Source: an uncultured Lachnospiraceae bacterium (lineage in GTDB: Bacteria > Bacillota > Clostridia > Lachnospirales > Lachnospiraceae). Taken from it: DNA of 64,000 nt. The notes below the pieces were generated by a model that was given only the letters and a program-made list of their open reading frames with translations, did not search any database and had not been told where the DNA came from. How positions within the stretch are numbered: the stretch's first letter is position 1; each line of letters opens with the position of its first letter. Where the stretch lies: NCBI GenBank assembly GCA_910588875.1, contig CAJURT010000002.1:96709-160708 (forward strand), read 5' to 3'. Below, piece after piece: positions 37,433 through 46,908 of this stretch. The position numbers were made by a program, and so were the translations under genes.

Positions 37433-37461
37433 TATTTTTTGTCCTCTTTACCTTTTCTCAT
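37318..37461 (-). other. Frame-shifted signal anchor of the LVIVD protein
   Basis: ATG 37461, AAGGA site, 47 codons with one strong hydrophobic helix (about residues 10-28) followed by out-of-frame sequence. It reads as the true N-terminus of the downstream propeller protein, displaced by one base. Confidence 0.6.
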
Positions 37462-37485
37462 CTTTTATGTCCTTTTTCCATGCCC

Positions 37486-39000
37486 TTACATGTTCATCTT
37501 ATGCATTGCCATCTTCTTCATCTTTCCAAACAAATATAGAAAATCTTCTCTATAAAAAACCAAACTTGATATCACAACAAACAAAGCAGAACTTAATGCC
37601 ACCAATACTGACTTTATTGCCCACAACCAAAAATTTGTTATTTCAAACGTAAAAAGCCGGATTGAAATGATTGCAACTATTATGGCAATAGTCCCATTGA
37701 CCATAATATGTTTCCAAAATACAGAAATGCTGCGTTTAACAATATGCTTGGATAAGTATGTAGAATATTGAATTGACCGGAAAATGGTGGCCACAACCGT
37801 CCCCATTGCCACTCCCACTAACCCAAATTTAATCACTGCAGCAATTGAAATTACAATGTTTAATCCAGCCTCCACAAAAGCTCCGTTTTTTGTCTGTTTA
37901 AAATGTCCGGCTGCCTCAACAATGGTCTGATAAGGGATCCGAAAACAGCTAAAAGCCCCTGCAATGGTAATAAATATTGCAAAAACCGGCCGTGCATAAT
38001 TGACGTCCGTAACCCCCGATGTATATATCAATGCAAACGGCACAATCATTATCCCTGCCGTCGTATAAATGATTGCTGTTAAATCGAAAATGACCAATTC
38101 GTATACCTGAAGATTTTTTCTTATCAGCCCCTCCTCTTTTTTGGCCAGCATATCACCAAAAGCTGCCCCAAATCCCGTCACAAAAGTAACGATAATATTT
38201 CGAATATTTGCTATGACATAATTATAAACAGTATATACAGAAACCTCTTTTATATTTGCAAAGCATGTGAGCACAATAATGTCCGTGTTATTATGGACAA
38301 AAAAGGCAACTGACTGCCAAAATGCATCCCAGCGTTGCCGGATGGCCTGGTTATTCGGGGATACCTTTTTGTTTAAGCAATAGGCTTTTTTTACATACCG
38401 GTTTATCGCAATCGGGTTTAGGGAAAAAACAATTGCGCTTCCAAGCTTAACCGTATGGATGCTTCCGCCAACTCGAATCAAAGCAGCCGCAACAGCTGTA
38501 TTCATAACCGTGGTAATAATCTGAATAATCGATATAACATATTGTTTCTGATCTGCCTGCAGTAACATTTGATAGGTAATGCCAAAATAATATTGGACAA
38601 ATGTACTTACCCCTAAAATCAGTACCAACGTAAAAGAAAAAAACCATTCAAACTCATCATTGGTAAGAAACGGATATATACATGCAAATACAATAATCAT
38701 TCCGGCAAAAATCAGTGCTACTCTCTGCATAAACTTACTTGTGGCATTGATAATTGCACTAACACTTTCCATATCATTATCTGCCAGAGGTTTATATAAT
38801 GAAGCCCTGGTTACCCCTCCGATTCCTGCCCTTAATAAAGTAACACAGGATAAAAATTGTGTAATGGAGGAAGTAATACCGTTATAGCTGGAACCAAATG
38901 TACTGAGAATCAATCTTGGTAAGATTAATCCGCATATCACAGCAACCATTTCATATCCAATGGAGGCCATCATATTCATTACTGCCTTCTTTGATCTCAT
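37486..39000 (-). CDS. Wzx-type polysaccharide flippase
   Basis: A 504-residue integral membrane protein with about 12-14 hydrophobic helices and the MATE/MOP-type layout of oligosaccharide flippases (N-terminal MMASIGYEMVAVICGLILPRLIL; C-terminal polysaccharide-synthesis domain about 320-480). It should move lipid-linked repeat units across the membrane to the Wzy polymerase. ATG 39000 overlaps the upstream pyruvyl transferase stop by 4 bp (ATGA), which implies translational coupling. An unusually hydrophilic segment lies near residues 195-215 (NKKVSPNNQAIRQRWD). Confidence 0.88.
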   Translation of the reverse strand: MRSKKAVMNMMASIGYEMVAVICGLILPRLILSTFGSSYNGITSSITQFLSCVTLLRAGIGGVTRASLYKPLADNDMESVSAIINATSKFMQRVALIFAGMIIVFACIYPFLTNDEFEWFFSFTLVLILGVSTFVQYYFGITYQMLLQADQKQYVISIIQIITTVMNTAVAAALIRVGGSIHTVKLGSAIVFSLNPIAINRYVKKAYCLNKKVSPNNQAIRQRWDAFWQSVAFFVHNNTDIIVLTCFANIKEVSVYTVYNYVIANIRNIIVTFVTGFGAAFGDMLAKKEEGLIRKNLQVYELVIFDLTAIIYTTAGIMIVPFALIYTSGVTDVNYARPVFAIFITIAGAFSCFRIPYQTIVEAAGHFKQTKNGAFVEAGLNIVISIAAVIKFGLVGVAMGTVVATIFRSIQYSTYLSKHIVKRSISVFWKHIMVNGTIAIIVAIISIRLFTFEITNFWLWAIKSVLVALSSALFVVISSLVFYREDFLYLFGKMKKMAMHKMNM

Positions 39001-40058
39001 TTTTCCTTCCCCATAAGATTTTCTTTTAAAAATTGCATGGATCTGTTTCGGAGTTCTGCTATCCGATAACGTGTTTTTGAATAATCCAAACCCTCTTTAA
39101 AAATCTGCATCAGGGATGTATCTTCATAAGCAAGCGTTTTCTTTAACCCCGCAAAATTGATTAAATCTGCAATTTTCTTTTTCTTTCCGCCGTATTCTGC
39201 AAAATCACGCTCATAAAGAATAGAAAAAACAGTTCCATGAAAGGTATCTGTAAGAACAAAATCCGCATTCATTATATATGAAATAAAGAAATAGGGATCA
39301 TAGGCAACATTTTTATCGCACCAGGAACGATATTCTCCAAAGGAAATCAATTGGCAATTTTTTTCTCTTTTTAGCTTTAAAATATTCTCCTTTTTCTTGT
39401 CTGAAACCTTATCAAAATGATACAATATAATATAGTTTTTATCCGGTATCTCCGGTGCCAACCCATCAAATATTTCCCTTTCAATCAGAATAGTGGGATC
39501 ACAGACAATTGGAACCTCCCTGGCTGTCAGTGTTTTTACCATCTTCCATGTATCTGTGTCACGAACAGATATTGCATCAAGCTTCCTAATATTATCTTTT
39601 ATCTCTTTATCCTGTTCAAAGAATTCTATGGGTGTATCTGCAGCAGACGCTGCATAAGCAATGCATTTTTTCCCAATAAAACGTCCTCCGGTATAAATAT
39701 CTTTATTTCTGTTAAAATAGGGAGAATTAAAATTCCAAATTGTGTCACTCCCAAGGATTATACAATCAATTGTGGAAAAAGCTTCCTCTTCTTGTTTTAT
39801 CTCTGTAAAACATTGCTGTGCATATCGATAATTCATATATCTTTTCCATACATAACAGGCGCTCTTTGCATCCAGCTTTAAACATTTAACGATAAATTCC
39901 TTTACATGAGCATAAAAAGAATGTGTGGTATGTGCCCTATCCCTGTATAAAAAAGACACTTTATGTCCCATATTTTCTAAAACCTTAAATAAGGCATACG
40001 CCTGCAAAAAACTCCCGCAATTTTCCGTATTATAAACTGTCACAATACATAAATGCAT
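38997..40058 (-). CDS. Polysaccharide pyruvyl transferase-family protein
   Basis: About 353 residues, transferring pyruvate from phosphoenolpyruvate to a sugar as a ketal. Family signs are the N-terminal TVYNTENCGSFLQAYAL, the IILGSDTIWNFNSPYF segment (GSDxxWN), SVRDTDTWKMV and the C-terminal DTFHGTVFSILYERDF. ATG 40058 was chosen over an upstream in-frame start because it has an AGGAG site and the family N-terminus starts there; the upstream start would lie in the preceding gene. The polymer is therefore probably pyruvylated and acidic. Some relatives use other donors. Confidence 0.85.
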   Translation of the reverse strand: MHLCIVTVYNTENCGSFLQAYALFKVLENMGHKVSFLYRDRAHTTHSFYAHVKEFIVKCLKLDAKSACYVWKRYMNYRYAQQCFTEIKQEEEAFSTIDCIILGSDTIWNFNSPYFNRNKDIYTGGRFIGKKCIAYAASAADTPIEFFEQDKEIKDNIRKLDAISVRDTDTWKMVKTLTAREVPIVCDPTILIEREIFDGLAPEIPDKNYIILYHFDKVSDKKKENILKLKREKNCQLISFGEYRSWCDKNVAYDPYFFISYIMNADFVLTDTFHGTVFSILYERDFAEYGGKKKKIADLINFAGLKKTLAYEDTSLMQIFKEGLDYSKTRYRIAELRNRSMQFLKENLMGKEK

Positions 40059-40072
40059 ATGGTTTCTCCTGA

Positions 40073-41341
40073 TCAATGCTGATTTTCTATCATGCTGCCT
40101 GCTAAAATAAGTTTCTCTTCTGCAAAAAAGAAAAGTAAAAAAACACAAAAATAAGTATAGATATTGCTATGGCTGGACCATGGTATACGTGCATAATCCA
40201 AAGTTATCATCGAAGTTAATATGATAAAAATCATTTTTAAAACAGGTGTGAAATTATATACGCGAAAGCTTTTAACTAATACAGATAAAACAGGAATATA
40301 CCAAATAGCCAGGCCTGCTATCCCAAAATCTGCGGCCAGTTCCGCAAAATTACAATGGCTATAGACCGGATGCAAATAATAACCATTTACATATCTGACA
40401 TCCCTTAATCTGCAAAAAAAGCCATCTACTCCAAACCCCAGCCAAGGCCGTTCCCAAAACATCTGCAATGCTAAAACCTTATACAATTCTCTCCCATACG
40501 AACTGGAATCTGCTATTTGTTCCATTCCCAAAACCGTAGAAAACATATTGGCAAAACGCACCCATATAACGGCATATAAAAACGGAACATTAATAATTAT
40601 AATGATCATTACAACACAAAATAATGTTCCTATACTTATATACTTGATCTTCTTTTTAATTCCAGGAGAAAGCAATACATACAAAGCCACAATAATTATC
40701 ATCTGTAACATTGCCCCTCTGGATCCTGAGCAGATTAATGAAAATGCAAAAAAAGCAGCAATCCATTTTCCATATTTCAGGTTCTCATGTTTTTCAAAAA
40801 CAACACAAATAGGAATCAAAAAAGCCATCACTGCGCCAAACGTATTTCTCTGCTGTCCAATTAAAGTGCCAAATCCTTCTTCCCCTGCCTGGCCGTATTG
40901 TGAAAGGGGAGTGGTCAGCAGCACAATTACTGCCATAACTACGGAACTATAAATCAATGACTTTAAAACAGATACGGCGCGATTATAAGTATTCACATAT
41001 AAAAATAGGTTTATCCCGATTACGAACATACGAAACAACGTCAATACTGTGTTACTGTCTGCCTTTGTACTATATGCCCATTGTCCCGACAAAGCTGCTA
41101 ATAATGTCAGGGCCCCAAGCCAAAATAGTAAAAAAAATTCATTTTGTGCAACTGTCTGTGAAATCCGTAACCGTAATCCTTTTTTGTTCAAACAACTATA
41201 AAATACATAGGTAATGATGCCAAGCTGTGCCGCAAGCTGAATATAGGTTTTCGTAAACAAACAAGCCATTATGGTAAAGTATAAAGTAAATGCTGTATCA
41301 GCTTCATTAACATCCTTACCAAAATTTAAAACGATTTTCAT
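40073..41341 (-). CDS. Wzy-type polysaccharide polymerase (O-antigen ligase fold)
   Basis: A 422-residue membrane protein with about ten helices and a large extracytoplasmic loop containing FWERPWLGFGVDGFF and HPVYSHCNFAELAADFGIAGL, typical of the O-antigen ligase/polymerase domain (PF04932). It would polymerise repeat units at the outer membrane face after Wzx flipping. ATG has an AGGAG site. Only one such gene occurs in the locus, consistent with its being the polymerase. Confidence 0.85.
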   Translation of the reverse strand: MKIVLNFGKDVNEADTAFTLYFTIMACLFTKTYIQLAAQLGIITYVFYSCLNKKGLRLRISQTVAQNEFFLLFWLGALTLLAALSGQWAYSTKADSNTVLTLFRMFVIGINLFLYVNTYNRAVSVLKSLIYSSVVMAVIVLLTTPLSQYGQAGEEGFGTLIGQQRNTFGAVMAFLIPICVVFEKHENLKYGKWIAAFFAFSLICSGSRGAMLQMIIIVALYVLLSPGIKKKIKYISIGTLFCVVMIIIIINVPFLYAVIWVRFANMFSTVLGMEQIADSSSYGRELYKVLALQMFWERPWLGFGVDGFFCRLRDVRYVNGYYLHPVYSHCNFAELAADFGIAGLAIWYIPVLSVLVKSFRVYNFTPVLKMIFIILTSMITLDYARIPWSSHSNIYTYFCVFLLFFFAEEKLILAGSMIENQH

Positions 41342-41412
41342 TTCATTCTCCTGTTATTCACATAACTTCCCTATAGTTGTTTTTTTTACATTTACTATCC
41401 TTTGATGACTAT

Positions 41413-42303
41413 CTATACGGTTTTATCCGGCAGCCTAATCCAATCCCCGAATTTTTTATCATATTCCTCCGGCTCAAAAGGAACCAGGCCGCTCCAATGG
41501 AACAATGTAATTTCTCCAAAATAGATTTTCCCATTACAATCATAAAAATCGATTCTCGCATGTGGCATTCCTGCTGACAGGGTTTCTGCCAATTGTTTCA
41601 TTGTTTCAAAACCAACTGGTTTTTCGGGAGGAACATCGGCATTGGGATGCCCGTTAATCATTGGCATATGATTGAAATTTTCATCATAAAAATCAAAACG
41701 CGTATCAATGCCACGGTCTGATGCAATAAACATAGCCTTTACTTTACCGTCAAAACAAAAAAATTTATAATCCTTCAACTGAGTTCCAGATTCATCTACC
41801 AAATACGGTTCTGCAATAATTCTGGGTTTAACATTTTTATATGGCCATTCCCTTAAATAATGATAATAATTCACCCCCAGACATTTTTCTATTTTCTTAC
41901 GGGCTGCCTCCTTATCTAAATTTTTTTTATCCTTACAGATAACCAAACCGCCCGAATCATGAGTGCACTTAAGAACGAATTGATCTGGTAAACGGTTGAA
42001 ATCAATTTCCTCAAAGGATTCCCAAACCCCAAGAAATGGTACAAGATATTCCTCACCAATCTTATCCCTTACAAAATTGCGCACATCATGCTTGTCTACA
42101 TATTGCGTGTATTCAGGACGGCGGTTGTACAGTTTGAGCCATTGCAATTTTTCATTATAAGTCTGAGGATTTTTCAAATTAAGTCTTTTCCCCATACAAC
42201 ACCAATATGCAAATTTAACATATGCCTCGTCTCCCATATGATTAAATAAATGCAAGAAAAAACCAATGTCCACAATTTTTTTCGTAATTTTGGTAATTTT
42301 CAT
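41413..42303 (-). CDS. TupA-like ATP-grasp protein of the polysaccharide locus
   Basis: A 296-residue protein of the TupA-like ATP-grasp family (PF14305). Typical segments are NPQTYNEKLQWLKLY near the N-terminus, YLVPFLGVWESFEEIDFNRLP, FVLKCTHDSGG (ATP-binding Lys), YKFFCFDG and ARIDFYDCNGKIYFGEITL, which carries acidic metal ligands. The family is named after a teichuronopeptide synthesis protein and may ligate amino acids to uronic acids. The two uronate genes in this operon fit that. ATG 42303 has an AAAGGA site; the upstream in-frame start overlaps the preceding gene. Confidence 0.85.
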   Translation of the reverse strand: MKITKITKKIVDIGFFLHLFNHMGDEAYVKFAYWCCMGKRLNLKNPQTYNEKLQWLKLYNRRPEYTQYVDKHDVRNFVRDKIGEEYLVPFLGVWESFEEIDFNRLPDQFVLKCTHDSGGLVICKDKKNLDKEAARKKIEKCLGVNYYHYLREWPYKNVKPRIIAEPYLVDESGTQLKDYKFFCFDGKVKAMFIASDRGIDTRFDFYDENFNHMPMINGHPNADVPPEKPVGFETMKQLAETLSAGMPHARIDFYDCNGKIYFGEITLFHWSGLVPFEPEEYDKKFGDWIRLPDKTV

Positions 42304-42332
42304 TTGTCTTGTCCTTTTATTCCTGTTTTTGG

Positions 42333-43394
42333 TTAATGGATTAAATTTTCCCACTGCCTGCAAATATCATCCTGATTCAATACATCTCGTACATATCTTG
42401 AACTTTCTGAAATTTTATGCCGGAAATCCCCAGAGTCAGCTATCTTACGCATTGCTTTATCAAGTTCCGTTTCATCGCCCACAGGAATCAATATTCCAGA
42501 TACATTATTTCGTATATATCCTCTTGCTCCTCCTGGTGGGCAATCCGTACAAATGCACGGCAAACCAATTGCCATTGCTTCCAGCATAGAATTTGAAAGC
42601 CCCTCATAATCTGATGTCAGTATAAATGCCTCTGCATCGCACATAATATTATGAATATCCGGCAAATGCCCCTTAAAAACAATATATCCTGCTGCCCCCT
42701 TTTCCGCCACATATCCTTCCATTTTCTCCTTATACCCAGCCGGCTCCCCATCCCCATAAATCTCAAGCCCATAGTCCGGATAATCCTGATGGAACCGAAT
42801 AAAAGCGTTAATAAGCATAGGGATATTCTTCTGTTTAGTAATGCGGCATGCTGTCATAAATATCTTTCTGTGCCCTTCTTCGTCCCATACCGGCAAATGC
42901 TTTTTTAACGGATTCCCTATAATCACGCCCTTTTTCCGGATTGATCCGTCAAAATAGTTCTTGGCATCTTCTGTTTGAAAAATCACGTTTTTAGCATGAT
43001 GATATACGAAACGCCGAATATGCCTTCTGATAAAACTGCTGTCTGTACTTTTCGGATCAATGCGCAAAGAAGGAATTACCTCCACACCAGAAAACTCAAG
43101 GGGAATTAACTCATTTGTGATAAATGAAAATGCTATCTCTGCCCCAAATTCCCTGACCATATTTCTTATGGAAAAACTGCGTTCTATAAACCGCATCATT
43201 CCGCCTGACGAGTTGGTCTTAACTGCAGCATATCTAATACGGGGGTCAAGTTCATATTCTCTTTTCTCTGAATATGCTGCAACAAATAATACTTGATAAT
43301 TTAAATCTGCAAAATAATTTGCCACAATTGAGGCAACGCGTTCTGCACCACCGCCGCTGAGCCCATGCGCTATAATTGCAATCTTATCCTTCAT
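42333..43394 (-). CDS. Family 4 glycosyltransferase
   Basis: A 353-residue GT-B enzyme. The N-terminal acceptor domain begins with IIAHGLSGGGAERV. The donor domain has TACRITKQKNIPMLINAF and EAFILTSDYEGLSNSMLEAMAIGLPCICTDCPPGG, the E-X7-E nucleotide-sugar motif of GT4. It should be cytoplasmic or peripheral and add one sugar to the lipid-linked repeat unit. Sugar specificity cannot be read. ATG has a GGGGAAA site; it sits 29 bp before the ATP-grasp gene. Confidence 0.9.
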   Translation of the reverse strand: MKDKIAIIAHGLSGGGAERVASIVANYFADLNYQVLFVAAYSEKREYELDPRIRYAAVKTNSSGGMMRFIERSFSIRNMVREFGAEIAFSFITNELIPLEFSGVEVIPSLRIDPKSTDSSFIRRHIRRFVYHHAKNVIFQTEDAKNYFDGSIRKKGVIIGNPLKKHLPVWDEEGHRKIFMTACRITKQKNIPMLINAFIRFHQDYPDYGLEIYGDGEPAGYKEKMEGYVAEKGAAGYIVFKGHLPDIHNIMCDAEAFILTSDYEGLSNSMLEAMAIGLPCICTDCPPGGARGYIRNNVSGILIPVGDETELDKAMRKIADSGDFRHKISESSRYVRDVLNQDDICRQWENLIH

Positions 43395-43428
43395 CTCTAT
43401 TTCCCCAAAAATACCTTATTTTTCATTT

Positions 43429-44502
43429 CTAAATCGTCCTTAAGATCCCATCCCATTTTTTTATAATTTCAGGTAAAAATAATTTCTTTACGGATGTTTT
43501 TCCGTTCTTTCCTAATTTGGCGCGTAACTCTTCTGATGACAGCATCAGCGTCAATTTATCTGAGAGGGCTTCTGCATCACCAACCGGAAACAGAAAGCCA
43601 TTTACACCGTCAGTAATTAATTCCTTCGGTCCGCTAATACAGTCACTGGAAACACATGCTAATCCGGCATATAAGCCTTCACAAAGTACGTTTGGAAATC
43701 CTTCATAATTTGAGGACAGCACAAAAACTTTTGCCTTTTTCAATTCCAAGAAAGGTGTTTCGGTACGTCCACGCAAAAAAATGCGGCTTTCTAAGCCATA
43801 TTTATTAATTAATTCCTGTAGCTCATTTTTCATATCGCCTTTTCCAAAAATACAAACGTTCCATTCCGGAAACTTTTTCTCTATTTGCGCAAAAGCATTA
43901 ATCAATGTTTTAAAATCTTTTTGTTTCTCTAAACGCCCCATGCTAATAATCAAATTCTCTTTACAAACCATTTTCTCTGCACACTGTTTTATCAGTCTAT
44001 CTTCATCCAGAGGATTTTCTATGATATAAATTTTATTCTGCAGGAACTTCGGATAAAAGTTTTTAATTTGCACTGTCTGCACTACAATTGCTGATGCTGA
44101 ACGGTATAGTTGGCAACTCAGCCAAAATATCGCTTTTGAGTGCTCTTTCAGCGGATTATTGCGGTCGCATACCACCACTTTCCTTTTTAGAAAAAAAGAA
44201 CAGATAAGCACCAGCCAATTGCACCTGCTTAAAAAGGATATACAAACATCTGTTTTCTGACGGTTTTTGATTTGCTTTCGGACAGCAAGAAAATCATCTA
44301 TATGTTCTTTCAGCTTTCCTTTTTCAGTGTGGTCATACTTTATTAATTCAATTTCGCCTGGTACTTCGTAAAATTGAGGGCGCTTTTCTAATGATGTTAT
44401 GCTCACATGGTTGCCCTTTCTTTGGAATTCCTTCGCTAATGTAATTAGTACATTCTCTGCCCCTCCGCCGGAAAGGCTGCTGATATAAAAATCTATATTC
44501 AT
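43429..44502 (-). CDS. Family 4 glycosyltransferase
   Basis: A 357-residue GT-B enzyme with FYISSLSGGGAENVL at the N-terminus, ISMGRLEKQKDFKTLINAF, and KVFVLSSNYEGFPNVLCEGLYAGLACVSSDCISGPKE as the E-X7-E donor motif. It resembles the neighbouring 42333-43394 enzyme and may derive from an old duplication. Start ATG 44502 has an AGGTG site nine bases upstream; an ATG two codons earlier is possible. Confidence 0.88.
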   Translation of the reverse strand: MNIDFYISSLSGGGAENVLITLAKEFQRKGNHVSITSLEKRPQFYEVPGEIELIKYDHTEKGKLKEHIDDFLAVRKQIKNRQKTDVCISFLSRCNWLVLICSFFLKRKVVVCDRNNPLKEHSKAIFWLSCQLYRSASAIVVQTVQIKNFYPKFLQNKIYIIENPLDEDRLIKQCAEKMVCKENLIISMGRLEKQKDFKTLINAFAQIEKKFPEWNVCIFGKGDMKNELQELINKYGLESRIFLRGRTETPFLELKKAKVFVLSSNYEGFPNVLCEGLYAGLACVSSDCISGPKELITDGVNGFLFPVGDAEALSDKLTLMLSSEELRAKLGKNGKTSVKKLFLPEIIKKWDGILRTI

Positions 44503-44568
44503 ATCCATTAACACCTGCAATTTCTATCGTATATGGCACGGTTTAGCCTTTTTCTGTCACTTCATGGC

Positions 44569-45639
44569 TTACTGATAAAACCCTGCATACCATTCAGCAA
44601 ATTTCCTCAATCCATCCTGTAGGCTGGTACATGGTTTATAGGAAAAATCCCTTTCCAGTTCTGTAGTGTCTGCATATGTAACAGGCACATCCCCTGGCTG
44701 CATGGGAACCAATTCTTTGTGGGATTCAAAGTCATAGTCTGCCGGGAGTACCTTTGCCCGAATTAATTCCGATTGCAAAATCTCAATAAATTCCAATAAA
44801 TTCTCTGGTTTATTATTACCTATATTATATATTTTATATGGAGGTATCGGTAATCCATCCTCTCCCGTTGCTTTCTCAGGCGCATGCTGTATTACACGGA
44901 AAACCCCTTCCACAATGTCATCAATATAAGTAAAATCCCGTCTGCAATTTCCATAATTATAAATCTGAATTTTTTGTCCTGATTTTAACTTATCCGTAAA
45001 TCCAAAATAGGCCATATCCGGACGTCCTGCGGGGCCATAAACCGTAAAAAACCGCAATCCCGTTGACGGAATATTATATAGTTTAGAATACGCATGGGCA
45101 ATCAATTCATTGGATTTTTTTGTGGCTGCATATAGAGATACCGGATGGTCCACTTTATCATCCGGAGAATAGGGAACCTTTGTGTTAGACCCGTAAACAC
45201 TGGATGAACTCGCATATACTAAATGCTCTACTCCTCTTTCCCCTCCATCATAAGAATGGCGGCAGGATTCCAAAATATTATAAAAACCTATAAAATTGCT
45301 TTCCACATATGCATCCGGATTTTTGATTGAATACCGGACCCCCGCCTGTGCAGCCAAATTCACAATAATATGCGGTCTGTACTTTTCAAAAATAAATTCT
45401 ACCAACTCTTTATTTGCAATACTCCCCTTCACAAATTCAAAGGACTCATGTTGGGATAATTCTTTCAAACGCGCTTCTTTAAGCCTTATATCATAATAAT
45501 CATTCATATTATCAATACCAATAATCTTTATATTTGAAACTTCTTTAAATAATCTTTTCGCTAAATTTGATCCAATAAATCCTGCCGCACCTGTGATTAA
45601 AATGGTTTTATTTTTCAATTCCACATTATAACTAATCAT
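44569..45639 (-). CDS. UDP-glucuronate 4-epimerase
   Basis: A 356-residue short-chain dehydrogenase-type epimerase converting UDP-glucuronate to UDP-galacturonate. Motifs: GAAGFIGSNLAKRL, LAAQAGVRYSIKNP, SSSSVYG, the catalytic SLYAATKKSNE (Tyr-X3-Lys), LRFFTVYGPAGRPDMAYFGF, typical of the CapI/glucuronate-4-epimerase group, and RRDFTYIDDIVEG. It uses the product of the ugd gene at 30278-31552. ATG 45639 has an AAGAAGGA site; an in-frame start nine codons upstream overlaps that site. Confidence 0.92.
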   Translation of the reverse strand: MISYNVELKNKTILITGAAGFIGSNLAKRLFKEVSNIKIIGIDNMNDYYDIRLKEARLKELSQHESFEFVKGSIANKELVEFIFEKYRPHIIVNLAAQAGVRYSIKNPDAYVESNFIGFYNILESCRHSYDGGERGVEHLVYASSSSVYGSNTKVPYSPDDKVDHPVSLYAATKKSNELIAHAYSKLYNIPSTGLRFFTVYGPAGRPDMAYFGFTDKLKSGQKIQIYNYGNCRRDFTYIDDIVEGVFRVIQHAPEKATGEDGLPIPPYKIYNIGNNKPENLLEFIEILQSELIRAKVLPADYDFESHKELVPMQPGDVPVTYADTTELERDFSYKPCTSLQDGLRKFAEWYAGFYQ

Positions 45640-45702
45640 ATTAACATCCTTCTTTCTTAACCTCATTTTCCTATTAAGCTGCTGTCTGTATGTCCGTATC
45701 TG

Positions 45703-46851
45703 CTACCGATATAACCGCAAAGTCTGCCTTACAATATCTTCCCAATTATATTTTTTGCCTATGAAATCTGCTGCTTTTCGTCTATATCCCAATATCATTT
45801 CTTCATCATCACACAAAATCTGCATTTTTTCCCTTAAATCCTCTATTGCACCCCGCATGAAAACCATCGCCTTATCTTCAACTACAGCGGTGCATTCCTC
45901 TATATCCGACACCAAACAACAATTCCCATAACTCATTGCCTCCAGCAAACTCAAGGGCATCCCCTCCAAGTCGCTGGGAAGCGTGTAAAAATAGGCATTA
46001 CTATACAATTCCTGCAGCATCTGTCCCTGGACAAATCCGGTAAAAACAACCCGGTTATCCTTTTCCGCCATTTGTTTCAGCCTTTCTAAATATTCACCTG
46101 TATCAGAACTGCCGCCGGCAATCACCAGCTTTTTCTCTGTCCTGACCTTCAGAAAAGCTTCTATCAAATAATGTATACCTTTCTCTGGCACAATCCGGCC
46201 AAGATAAAGAATATAGGAATTCTTTTCCACCCCGATTTTTGTCAGAATCAAATTTGGCTCTAAAAAGACTGGCCTCGTAACCCCATTGGGAATATACCGG
46301 GTTCTCCTGCCATATGTTTCTTGAAAATATCGTCTCACACCCTCACTCAGGACAATGATCTCATGTGCCCATCTTACCCCCATCCGTTCACCAAAATGAA
46401 TATACGTTGAGCCAAATCCCCCTTGCCATTTTTCACGCTGCCAATCCAATCCATGTACTGTAAGTATCACCCGTTTACCAAACAGTCTCGGTATCCAGCA
46501 AAATGCCGCAGGCCCCTCTGCATGGATGTGGACAACATCATATGATCCCAACCCTGCCGCCAGACATCCAAAAAAACTGGAAGACACAGCAGCCAGGCCC
46601 TTTTTATCTATCGTAAAAACATCCCTCAGCTGAATGCCTTTATATTCTCCTATATAGCCACTGTCGAATTCCCTGCCTCCCACATGGTGCCCAGACCGGT
46701 TGTAACAAACCACGCTATGGCCCAAAGCAGCCATCCGGGCAGCCAATTCCTCAACCACAATCTCAATGCCGCCCTCTCTGCTGGGAACCCTCTTATGCCC
46801 CAGCATACAAATTTTCAATTTTTCATTATCGTTGGTATCCGTTTTCCCCAT
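45703..46851 (-). CDS. Family 4 glycosyltransferase with DUF1972-type N-terminus
   Basis: About 382 residues. The N-terminal MLGHKRVPSREGGIEIVVEELA is the pattern of DUF1972 rhamnosyltransferase-like GT4 enzymes. Donor motifs follow: YLGRIVPEKGIHYLIEAF and YFYTLPSDLEGMPLSLLEAMSYG. ATG 46851 has an AGGAAG site; an in-frame ATG 14 codons upstream is possible. It probably extends the lipid-linked repeat unit. Specificity for rhamnose is only suggested, since no dTDP-rhamnose genes are in the window. Confidence 0.88.
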   Translation of the reverse strand: MGKTDTNDNEKLKICMLGHKRVPSREGGIEIVVEELAARMAALGHSVVCYNRSGHHVGGREFDSGYIGEYKGIQLRDVFTIDKKGLAAVSSSFFGCLAAGLGSYDVVHIHAEGPAAFCWIPRLFGKRVILTVHGLDWQREKWQGGFGSTYIHFGERMGVRWAHEIIVLSEGVRRYFQETYGRRTRYIPNGVTRPVFLEPNLILTKIGVEKNSYILYLGRIVPEKGIHYLIEAFLKVRTEKKLVIAGGSSDTGEYLERLKQMAEKDNRVVFTGFVQGQMLQELYSNAYFYTLPSDLEGMPLSLLEAMSYGNCCLVSDIEECTAVVEDKAMVFMRGAIEDLREKMQILCDDEEMILGYRRKAADFIGKKYNWEDIVRQTLRLYR

Positions 46852-46908
46852 ATTTGTTTCTTCCTGCCTGTTTCTTTCCCTATCCGGCTGCATTTCATTG
46901 ATTCTCTG

